Origin: an uncultured Eubacteriales bacterium
GTDB lineage: Bacteria; Bacillota; Clostridia; Oscillospirales; Acutalibacteraceae
DNA length: 9,649 bases
Reading direction: 5' to 3'
NCBI GenBank assembly: GCA_902462035.1
Contig: CABQAC010000058.1
Coordinates: 1 to 9,649, forward strand
Shown: positions 1-5,460 of the stretch, one piece after another
Layout: each line of letters starts with the position of its first letter
How positions within the stretch are numbered: the stretch's first letter is position 1
Position numbers and translations under genes: made by a program
Notes under the pieces: model-generated
Seen by the model: only the letters and a program-made list of their open reading frames with translations
Database searches by the model: none
Told to the model about the DNA's origin: nothing

Positions 1-103
1 CGCCGGTCACAATAAACGCTTTCCGGCATCCTTTCAGGCAGCTCAGGCTTTCCAAAGCGTTTTCGCCAAAATAAATGTCCCGGGGTAATGTGAATCTCGA
101 CAT
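1..103 (-). CDS. Iron-containing alcohol dehydrogenase, N-terminal fragment (runs off the window)
   Basis: Only the first 34 codons are present; the rest lies to the left of the window. The start ATG (103-101) has an AGGTGG ribosome binding site (116-111) seven bases upstream. The peptide begins MSRFTLPRDIYFG and continues through a KAFIVTG segment. This matches the start of the iron-dependent alcohol dehydrogenase family (butanol / 1,3-propanediol dehydrogenase type), where the N-terminal strand and the first Rossmann-like strand read F-x-x-P-x-x-I-x-x-G ... K-A-x-I-V-T-G. Members reduce aldehydes or ketones with NAD(P)H at a metal site lying further downstream than this fragment. It follows the group B-like hydrogenase on the same strand after 84 bases, so it is probably co-transcribed or weakly re-initiated. 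With the Rex-like site ahead of the operon this fits a reductant-disposal role. The substrate cannot be told from 34 residues. Confidence 0.82.
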   Translation of the reverse strand, partial: MSRFTLPRDIYFGENALESLSCLKGCRKAFIVTG

Positions 104-130
104 TGCATTTCCACCTTTCTTTCAGTCGAT

Positions 131-150
131 ATGGGCGTACGGCCGCCCGT
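131..150 (-). other. GC-rich hairpin between hydrogenase and alcohol dehydrogenase genes
   Basis: Bases 131-137 pair with 144-150 (core GGGCG/CGCCC, closed by a G-T and an A-T pair) around a six-base loop. On the transcribed minus strand the hairpin lies in the 84-base gap after the hydrogenase stop and just ahead of the alcohol dehydrogenase ribosome binding site. No T-run follows it, so it is not a normal intrinsic terminator. It could protect or process the upstream mRNA end or be a protein-binding site. That is inference. Confidence 0.45.
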
Positions 151-159
151 ATTCCCTAA

Positions 160-187
160 TTCATAAGATTCCAATTTTTATTGTAAA
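160..187 (-). promoter_or_regulatory. Possible weak promoter ahead of the alcohol dehydrogenase
   Basis: On the minus strand TTTACA (187-182) and TATGAA (165-160) are separated by 16 bases. They match the sigma-A boxes imperfectly, with four of six bases at the -10. The location in the gap just upstream of the alcohol dehydrogenase is sensible, but the region is AT-rich and such matches arise by chance. Confidence 0.25.
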
Positions 188-1648
188 TTATGTTTCGTCC
201 GGTTCTCTTTTTAAATTGATACCGGTAAAATCGAACTGCCGCAAATTTTCTCCAATCGTACGGCCGTCCGCCGCTTTCAGCATTGCGTCCCGGCGCTTTT
301 GCAGCAATTTGAGCGGCACCAGCGCGCAGGGCCCGGAAACACAGCCGTTCTCGCAGGCCATCCCCTCTAGCAAAGTCTCGTCGAACTTGCCGGCGTTCAG
401 CATGGCAAGAGCTTTTTTACATTCCCGCGCGCCATTGCATTTTTGGTACGAAACCGGCTCGTCCTGCCCGGCTTCTTCCAGCGCCTGCAAGACCGCGCCA
501 GCCACGCCGCCGCTGACCGCAAAGCCCTTGCCGAACAGGCTTGCCTCCTGCAAATCCCCTTCGAAGTGTTCGGGGTCGATTCCCCGGGCGGCGAACATGG
601 CGCACAGCTCCTCGAAAGTCAGCACATGGTCCACCCCGTTATCCGGGTTTTCAAGCTCTTGCTTTTTGGCGATGCAGGGGCCGATGAAAACCACAACCGT
701 CCCCGGGCTTTGCTGCTTGATGTACCGTGCTACCGCGCCCATGGGCGACACTGTTTCGGACATGTATGGCAACAGCTTTGGAAAATGCTTGCGGATCATC
801 GAAACAAAAGCGGAACAGCAGGCTGTGGTCAGATGAGAATCAGCCAGGGCCGCAGCGCGCACCTCCTTGGCTTCCTGAGCGGCCACCGCGTCGGCTCCCA
901 ACGCGACCTCAAAGGCGTCCGCAAAGCCAAGCTGCTTGATTGCCGCAACCAGCATGGCGATGTTGGCGTTGCCGAATTGACCCTCGATAGCGGGCGCAAC
1001 GACGGCGACCACGTTCTTTTTCTGCTTCAGCAGTCCGATGACCTGCGTCATTTCGGACAGATCGGTAATCGCGCCGAAGGGACAATCGTTGGTACAAGCG
1101 CCGCAGCCGATGCAGCGGTCTTCCTTGATCATCGCCCGCTTGCTGGGGTCGATGGAGATCGCGTCCACCGGACAAGAGCGCAGGCACGGGCGCATGGTGT
1201 CCGAAATGGCGTTGTATGGGCAAGCGGCCGCGCACCTGCCGCATTCTTTGCATTTGGAAGGATCGATATAAGCGCCCTTGCCGGTAACGGTGATCGCGTT
1301 AAAGGGGCACGCGGCCACGCATTTGCGCGCCATGCACCGCTGGCAGTTTTCCGTCACCGTATAACGGTTGATGGGACAGCCCTCGCAGGCGGCAGGCAGC
1401 ACCGAAACCACCGCGCCACGGTTTTCCGCGCCGCGCGGCAGCTTGCCCATGGCAGCGCTTACCCGCTCCCGAATGATTTCCCGCTCCTTATAGACGCAGC
1501 AGCGGTACCGCGCTTCGTTGCCGGGGATAATTTCGTAGGGGATTTCGTCCCGTTTTTCCTCTAATTCACCGTTGTAGCACTGGCCCGCCACCCGTACCAG
1601 AACCTCGTATTTCATTTGTTTTGCATCATTTGAAAATTGTATGTTCAT
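188..1648 (-). CDS. Group B-like monomeric [FeFe]-hydrogenase with ferredoxin-type N-terminal domains
   Basis: A 486-residue cytoplasmic protein, expected to reversibly form or oxidise H2 with electrons from ferredoxin-like carriers. The N-terminal 200 residues hold many iron-sulfur ligands: C88/C91; C102, C105, C110, C114; C133, C136, C139, C143; C155/C159; C179, C182, C185, C189. At least three [4Fe-4S] clusters are likely. The H-cluster domain (about 210-445) shows L1 as TTACCSAF (C277, C278), L2 as GPCIAKKQE (C325, K328, E331) and L3 as EGMACENGC (C432, C436). L1 differs from the usual TSCCPxW, with Ser at the Pro position and Phe at the Trp position. L2 has Gly where catalytic group A enzymes have Met. 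Size and motifs fit the group B family seen in clostridia. The ATG lies 24 bases after the phosphatase stop; a GGGAGAGG ribosome binding site (1668-1661) sits a rather long 12 bases upstream. Hydrogenase identity is secure, the subgroup slightly less so. Confidence 0.9.
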   Translation of the reverse strand: MNIQFSNDAKQMKYEVLVRVAGQCYNGELEEKRDEIPYEIIPGNEARYRCCVYKEREIIRERVSAAMGKLPRGAENRGAVVSVLPAACEGCPINRYTVTENCQRCMARKCVAACPFNAITVTGKGAYIDPSKCKECGRCAAACPYNAISDTMRPCLRSCPVDAISIDPSKRAMIKEDRCIGCGACTNDCPFGAITDLSEMTQVIGLLKQKKNVVAVVAPAIEGQFGNANIAMLVAAIKQLGFADAFEVALGADAVAAQEAKEVRAAALADSHLTTACCSAFVSMIRKHFPKLLPYMSETVSPMGAVARYIKQQSPGTVVVFIGPCIAKKQELENPDNGVDHVLTFEELCAMFAARGIDPEHFEGDLQEASLFGKGFAVSGGVAGAVLQALEEAGQDEPVSYQKCNGARECKKALAMLNAGKFDETLLEGMACENGCVSGPCALVPLKLLQKRRDAMLKAADGRTIGENLRQFDFTGINLKREPDET

Positions 1649-1672
1649 GATATTCCGATTCCTCTCCCGCGA

Positions 1673-2848
1673 TCAATAATAAGTAATTTCCACCCGCCGT
1701 CCCAGGTTTTCCATCCACTGCGCGATCTCCTGAATCAATTTGATCTTGATACTGAGGTCAGAGGGCAGATTGGGGTTTTGATGCGCGGGATTGATGGCAG
1801 TGCCGATAAACAGGCGCAGCTCGGTGCAATTTTCCAACAGCAGCTTTGCCAGCATTGACGCGCCGTTTTGCTCATCCAATTTATAAAAATAATACGAATT
1901 AGCGCCCTGGGTGCTGTAGTCCTTTAAAATCTCCGCTGTTTTGGTCAGGGTCAGAACGCCTTCGGCCACCAAATCAATGCCGTCGATGCTGGCGGTAGGC
2001 GGAATCATGGGATCGACATAATGAATGGAGGTGGTTATTTTGCGGTTGAGCACCCGGCTGACGATATTGGCGCTGGTGCCGCCGCAGACCACCTTTTTTC
2101 CGGAGGACCGCATGAAGTCCCGGACCATCCGGATGTCGTCCTCTTTGCTTTTGGGCGGGCCGGACAGGATGTTAACCGTGCTTTGCGGTTCCGCCTTGAC
2201 GATCAATACCGTAGAGTCATCCCCTGGTTTGCCCATATAGAGTTCGTCGACCGCCTGGGACAAATTAGCGGCCAACCGGGGCGCCGAGGTATCCTTGCCC
2301 TTGCAGGCGTTGCACAGCCAGGACTGAACGCTGTCCCGGGTCCAGCCAAAATTCAGTGTCGCGCCGACACCAGCGTATACCACGCCGTCGCTAATCAGCG
2401 CCAGCACGTCGCCATGGCGCACGCGAAACCTCGTTTCGTAAACGCCCTTTCCGGCATATTCTCTGTATTCGCAGGGCAGTTCCACCGGCTTTCCGTCCCG
2501 GATGAAAATGCAGAAGGGGTTGTCGAACTCCACAAGGTAACCGTCCCCCTCGTCGGAAATTTGGAGGATGGAAAAGGTGGAATAGGCCATTTTACGCACA
2601 CTGCAGACAGGCAAGGTAGACACCAGGGTCTCCACCGCCTGTTCCACGGTGGCTCCCTCTTGCAGCATCGTGCTGATAATGGTGCTGGATAATGTTGACA
2701 AGATGTTTGCCTTTACACCGCTCCCCAACCCATCCGCCAGTACCGCGATGGTAGAATTGGATGTTTTGACCACCTGAACGGTGTCGCCGCAAAGTTCTTC
2801 TCCGTATTTATTCAGGCTCCGATACGCCGTATCGATATGCATGCTCAT
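1673..2848 (-). CDS. SpoIIE/PP2C-type serine phosphatase with extra C-terminal domain, in a hydrogenase operon
   Basis: A 391-residue soluble protein. The N-terminal ~220 residues form a SpoIIE-like PPM phosphatase domain with the expected acidic metal ligands: VLADGLGSG (D39), ALISDGV (D154) and GDDSTVLIV (D210, D211). Such enzymes remove phosphate from Ser/Thr residues, often on anti-anti-sigma proteins. The remaining ~165 residues, with a VVCGGTSANIVSRVL segment, belong to no domain I can name, and no membrane segment is visible. I chose ATG 2848 because AAAGGGTGA (2865-2857) sits eight bases ahead of it. The in-frame GTG at 2860 would lie inside that ribosome binding site; ATG 2842 is another option. 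The gene follows the sensory hydrogenase after about 110 bases with no terminator seen. The neighbours suggest it is the output of the hydrogenase sensor (inference); its phosphoprotein target is not in the window. Confidence 0.87.
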   Translation of the reverse strand: MSMHIDTAYRSLNKYGEELCGDTVQVVKTSNSTIAVLADGLGSGVKANILSTLSSTIISTMLQEGATVEQAVETLVSTLPVCSVRKMAYSTFSILQISDEGDGYLVEFDNPFCIFIRDGKPVELPCEYREYAGKGVYETRFRVRHGDVLALISDGVVYAGVGATLNFGWTRDSVQSWLCNACKGKDTSAPRLAANLSQAVDELYMGKPGDDSTVLIVKAEPQSTVNILSGPPKSKEDDIRMVRDFMRSSGKKVVCGGTSANIVSRVLNRKITTSIHYVDPMIPPTASIDGIDLVAEGVLTLTKTAEILKDYSTQGANSYYFYKLDEQNGASMLAKLLLENCTELRLFIGTAINPAHQNPNLPSDLSIKIKLIQEIAQWMENLGRRVEITYY

Positions 2849-2960
2849 ATTCGTGGTCACCCTTTCGCACAGACCAAAGTAAATCTGTTATTTCTCCGCA
2901 CTATTGACCATCCTTGCACTACGGCTGGGACGTTGCAGAAGGAATGGCACGAGCCGTTCA

Positions 2961-4673
2961 TCAAACTTCTTCGCCGTCGAACACAATCATGTCCTTCAGT
3001 TTGGTCAGGGTAACCTTGGTGTCTGCCGTCGTTTCGCCCAGCAAGCCCGCAATTTGCTGGGCGACGGTCATCTGTTTGTCGATAACCTTTTGCGCCATTT
3101 CCAGCGTTTCGACCCGGAGCTTATAGCGGTTTTCTTTTTCCGATTCTTCTTTGGTAATGTCATTGAAAATACCCATTACCAGGTTTTCCTCCGCTATGTA
3201 TATCAGGTTTTGAACCGTGACCAGATGGTAATCCTCGTAGACCACCTTTTTATCGTAAATAGACTGCTTGGTTTCCAGTACATACTGGAAATCGGTGGTA
3301 TCGATCAGTTCAAAAAGGCTCTTCTTCAGCGCTTCGGCACGTGTCAGGCCAAAGGCCGCTTCCGCCGCCGCGTTGAATTCTACAATATTCAAATCGCTGT
3401 CCACCATCACGGTAATATTGGGGGTCTGAGCCAAAATCAGGTTGGACATCGACTCGGCGCGTTCCCGCATAAAGGGGATGCACATGGTCAGCTCCGCCTT
3501 GCCCTGGTACACCGCAATGGCCTTGGCGCGGCAAGACTCGTAGCCGCAAAGCCCACAGTTAAGCTCCTGTTCCGGCGTTTCCTTCCCCACCTTTTGCAGG
3601 ATGGCGCGGATGGCCGCTTCGTCTGGAAGCGCGTCCCGGTTGCTGCGGTCGACGAATTGCTTGCCCATGGGAACGCGTTCGGCAATTTCGGGAAAATCCA
3701 TCCCTTCCTGGCGGACGCTTCCCTCCAGCTCCAGCTTGGTGCTGAACCGGTTTTTTTCGTGTTTGGTCTTGGCGGGGCCGTTAATGCAGCTTCCCGCGCA
3801 AGCGCTCATTTCGATCAGGCAGTGATGGACCGAACCGGCAATCACCGCCTTGAGGAGATCCATGCAATTCTCCACGCCGTCCACACAAATATAATCATAT
3901 TGCGGCACTTCGCCCTGGGCGGTAATGGTCTTCAGAATACCGGCTGCCACTGGATACAGCCGGGTAACCTTGGTGTCCCCATTTAAGAACTTGCCGCCGG
4001 AACACGCGGCAATATCGACGCCCGCGTCTTCCATCCAGCCGCTCAAATCGTCATAGGTCAAAACGGCATCGATGCAGGTGTCGTGCCGGATATCCGTCGC
4101 TTCCCCTTTTTTCGCGAAGCAGGGACCGACAAAAACAACCTTAACCCCTGCGCCGTAGGTTTGTTTCAACGCTTTGCCGTGGGCGATCATCGGCGAAACC
4201 ACCGGCGCAAGATAGCGGGTGGCAGCGGGAAAATGCTTTTCCACCAAATCGTTAACCGCAGGGCAGCAGGTGGTGATGATATTGTCCATCGCCCCCTCTT
4301 TTGCCAAGCGAAAGTATTCCGCGGATACCAGCGCCGCGCCCTGGGCAGTTTCGGACACGCCCCAAATTCCCAGCTTCTGGATTGCAGCAATCAATTGCCC
4401 GCACGTTTCGAACGCAAAAGATCCCACATAAGAAGGCGCCAGCGAAACAATAACCTGTTCGCCGTTGCGCACAAAATCCTTGACCCTGTCGATATCGCTG
4501 TAAAAGGTTTTAGCGTTCTGCGGGCATTCCGACAGGCAGCGGCCGCACAAAATACATTCTTTTTCTATAATCTGGGCTTGGGCGTCCTCTACCTTAATGG
4601 ATTTTACCGGGCAAACCTTTACACATTTATAGCAGTTTTTGCAATTTGCTTTTTTTAATCCGATGATGCTCAT
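2961..4673 (-). CDS. PAS-containing sensory-type [FeFe]-hydrogenase (HydS / group C-like)
   Basis: A 570-residue soluble protein. It starts with a 2x[4Fe-4S] ferredoxin domain (C11, C14, C17, C21; C40, C43, C46, C50). The H-cluster domain (about 70-300) has L1 TTCCPA (C136, C137), L2 GPCFAKKGE (C185, K188, E191) and L3 EMSACAGSC (C292, C296). A further four-cysteine [4Fe-4S] motif follows (C373, C376, C381, C398, spacing 2-4-16), then a PAS domain (about 411-510), and a helical tail (about 505-570) with no kinase ATPase domain. Family knowledge: PAS-fused [FeFe]-hydrogenases are regarded as H2 or redox sensors that turn over slowly, not bulk catalysts. The ATG overlaps the stop of the [2Fe-2S] gene by four bases (ATGA), so the two are translationally coupled. 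L3 has Ser before the second Cys, where catalytic enzymes have Gly. The sensor role is inferred from architecture and from the adjacent phosphatase. Confidence 0.92.
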   Translation of the reverse strand: MSIIGLKKANCKNCYKCVKVCPVKSIKVEDAQAQIIEKECILCGRCLSECPQNAKTFYSDIDRVKDFVRNGEQVIVSLAPSYVGSFAFETCGQLIAAIQKLGIWGVSETAQGAALVSAEYFRLAKEGAMDNIITTCCPAVNDLVEKHFPAATRYLAPVVSPMIAHGKALKQTYGAGVKVVFVGPCFAKKGEATDIRHDTCIDAVLTYDDLSGWMEDAGVDIAACSGGKFLNGDTKVTRLYPVAAGILKTITAQGEVPQYDYICVDGVENCMDLLKAVIAGSVHHCLIEMSACAGSCINGPAKTKHEKNRFSTKLELEGSVRQEGMDFPEIAERVPMGKQFVDRSNRDALPDEAAIRAILQKVGKETPEQELNCGLCGYESCRAKAIAVYQGKAELTMCIPFMRERAESMSNLILAQTPNITVMVDSDLNIVEFNAAAEAAFGLTRAEALKKSLFELIDTTDFQYVLETKQSIYDKKVVYEDYHLVTVQNLIYIAEENLVMGIFNDITKEESEKENRYKLRVETLEMAQKVIDKQMTVAQQIAGLLGETTADTKVTLTKLKDMIVFDGEEV

Positions 4674-4912
4674 TGCAGCGCCCCCAATATCTTTGTTTTA
4701 AACAGCTCCTCGGTATCGGCGGGCGTGACATGGTAGATCTGCCCGTCAATCTTCACACACACACCACTGGTACATTCCCCCATGCAAAAGGAGCCCTTCA
4801 GTTCCACCTTGTCCTTCAAATTGTGGTTGGCAACCAGCTTTTCAAGGATTTGAATCACATCCCGGGAACCGCGCAAATGACAGGAACTTCCGATACAAAT
4901 GACTACATCCAC
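4670..4912 (-). CDS. Small [2Fe-2S] thioredoxin-like ferredoxin (NuoE C-terminal-like)
   Basis: An 80-residue protein resembling the C-terminal half of NuoE/HydA-type electron-transfer subunits. C6 and C11 (C-x4-C) and C43 and C47 (C-x3-C, in FCMGEC) are the expected [2Fe-2S] ligands; C52 is extra. It lacks the N-terminal helical part of NuoE, so it is a stand-alone domain. It probably passes electrons to or from the sensory hydrogenase, whose start codon it overlaps by four bases. The start is GTG at 4912, preceded seven bases upstream by GAGG (4923-4920). No in-frame ATG is available, because an upstream ATG (4926) opens a three-codon frame that stops at once. It is the first gene of the operon, just below the promoter and Rex-like site. 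Confidence 0.9.
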   Translation of the reverse strand: MDVVICIGSSCHLRGSRDVIQILEKLVANHNLKDKVELKGSFCMGECTSGVCVKIDGQIYHVTPADTEELFKTKILGALQ

Positions 4913-4925
4913 GTTATCGCCTCAT

Positions 4926-4943
4926 TTGTTAAAATATTATCAA
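4926..4943. promoter_or_regulatory. Rex operator-like site
   Basis: The 18 bases read TTGTTAA-AATA-TTATCAA. The Rex consensus known in Firmicutes is TTGTTAA, four spacer bases, TTAACAA, so only one position of the right arm differs. The site lies about 30-45 bases downstream of the predicted transcription start of the hydrogenase operon and just ahead of the first gene, where a bound repressor would block the polymerase. Rex senses NADH/NAD+ and commonly controls fermentative and hydrogenase genes in clostridia. The background is AT-rich, which tempers confidence. Confidence 0.68.
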
Positions 4944-4976
4944 TCTTAGAAAAAACACACTTCTAACCTTTTCTAT

Positions 4977-5005
4977 ATTGTAACGTGTTTCGCGCCTTTC
5001 GTCAA
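4977..5005 (-). promoter_or_regulatory. Sigma-A promoter of the hydrogenase operon
   Basis: On the minus strand TTGACG (5005-5000) and TACAAT (4982-4977) are separated by exactly 17 bases, giving five of six matches at each box. Transcription would start near 4970, leaving a leader of about 58 bases before the GTG at 4912. The Rex-like site is inside that leader. Confidence 0.78.
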
Positions 5006-5042
5006 ACCTCTCGTTTAAATTTGGACGCATTTTCTTGTATTT

Positions 5043-5058
5043 TGGCGAAATGGCGAAA
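5043..5058. repeat. Tandem 8-base repeat between divergent promoters
   Basis: TGGCGAAA occurs twice, head to tail and without a gap, at 5043-5050 and 5051-5058. It lies between the -35 box of the hydrogenase promoter (5000-5005) and that of the tRNA promoter (5082-5087). It could bind a regulator or be a chance duplication; nothing else supports a function. Confidence 0.4.
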
Positions 5059-5081
5059 AACGTTTTTTGTAAAAAAGGCTC

Positions 5082-5110
5082 TTGACTTTACCAAGATGGC
5101 GACATATAAT
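5082..5110 (+). promoter_or_regulatory. Promoter of the tRNA-Pro gene
   Basis: TTGACT (5082-5087) and a perfect TATAAT (5105-5110) with a 17-base spacer lie directly before the tRNA. The predicted start near 5117 leaves only about nine bases of 5' leader. This is the strongest promoter in the window, as expected for a stable RNA. Confidence 0.88.
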
Positions 5111-5125
5111 AGTCAAGTAACATTT

Positions 5126-5202
5126 CCGGGTGTAGCGCAGATTGGTAGCGCGCTTGAATGGGGTTCAAGAGGCCGCAGGTTCGACTCCTGTCACTCGGAC
5201 CA
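5126..5202 (+). tRNA. tRNA-Pro, anticodon GGG
   Basis: A complete cloverleaf can be drawn. The acceptor stem is 5126-5132 with 5192-5198 (one G-T pair), the D stem is GCGC/GCGC (5135-5138, 5148-5151), and the anticodon stem is CTTGA/TCAAG (5153-5157, 5165-5169). The seven-base loop carries GGG at 5160-5162, and the T stem encloses TTCGACT (5180-5186). The discriminator A5199 and a gene-encoded CCA (5200-5202) complete it. GGG reads proline CCC and CCU codons. It is a single-gene transcription unit with its own promoter and terminator, divergent from the hydrogenase operon. Confidence 0.95.
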
Positions 5203-5245
5203 ACGCAAGCCGTCGATTAAAATCGACGGCTTGCGTTATTTTTAT
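5202..5245 (+). terminator. Intrinsic terminator of the tRNA-Pro gene
   Basis: A 15-base-pair perfect stem (5202-5216 with 5223-5237) and a six-base loop are followed by a T-rich tract (ttatttttatt). The stem begins at the terminal A of the tRNA's CCA, so tRNA and terminator share a base. Confidence 0.9.
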
Positions 5246-5317
5246 TCATACAATTTTACGGATGTGAATTTCTATAACAACACGCGGATAAAAAATTGCT
5301 AGGGCTATGATATAGCG

Positions 5318-5346
5318 TTGCCTGCGCTACGATTTATAGTTATAAT
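5318..5346 (+). promoter_or_regulatory. Likely promoter of the AraC-family gene
   Basis: TTGCCT (5318-5323) and TATAAT (5341-5346) are 17 bases apart. The -35 lies in the loop of a short inverted repeat, TAGCG/CGCTA (5313-5317, 5325-5329), which could be an operator. The predicted leader is about 108 bases. Confidence 0.6.
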
Positions 5347-5381
5347 ACCATCAGAAATAAATGACCTTTTTATGGAGGCAA

Positions 5382-5412
5382 TCCTCTCATATTATAGTGG
5401 TAAATGAGAGGA
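5382..5412 (+). repeat. Inverted repeat in the leader of the AraC-family gene
   Basis: TCCTCTCAT (5382-5390) and ATGAGAGGA (5404-5412) are perfect nine-base inverted arms around a 13-base AT-rich spacer. It sits between the proposed promoter and the start codon. It could be the regulator's own binding site or an RNA hairpin. A T-run at 5422-5429 follows, but too far away for a standard terminator. Confidence 0.55.
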
Positions 5413-5460
5413 ATCACGCTTTCTTTTTTGGTATCATCCTAATTGAAAGGAGGGAATGCT

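Noticed and set aside
443..1564. Long plus-strand open frame (373 codons) opposite the group B-like hydrogenase
   Set aside because: It mirrors the cysteine-rich hydrogenase in the antisense direction. It has no ribosome binding site or recognisable domain, and arises from the high G+C codon pattern.
2849..2860. GTG at 2860 as the start of the phosphatase
   Set aside because: It would sit within the best ribosome binding site (2865-2857), which is correctly spaced for ATG 2848. It remains possible but is less likely.
2861..2960. Small gene or internal promoter in the 100-base gap between the sensor hydrogenase and the phosphatase
   Set aside because: Only a seven-codon frame and a six-base inverted repeat (ACGGCT/AGCCGT) were found; no convincing promoter boxes or terminator.
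2904..3986. Plus-strand open frame (360 codons) opposite the sensory hydrogenase
   Set aside because: The minus-strand gene shows clear motifs throughout the same stretch; the plus frame has no recognisable motif.
5126..5202. tRNA-Pro as an attachment site for an integrated element
   Set aside because: No repeat of the tRNA 3' end, integrase or phage gene was seen downstream within the window.
5382..5429. Leader inverted repeat plus T-run as a transcription attenuator
   Set aside because: The T-run starts about ten bases after the stem, and the 13-base loop makes a weak hairpin, so a standard intrinsic terminator is not supported.
5443..5460. TTG codon as the start of the AraC-type regulator
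   Set aside because: It lies just upstream of the strong AAAGGAGGG site that clearly serves ATG 5461.
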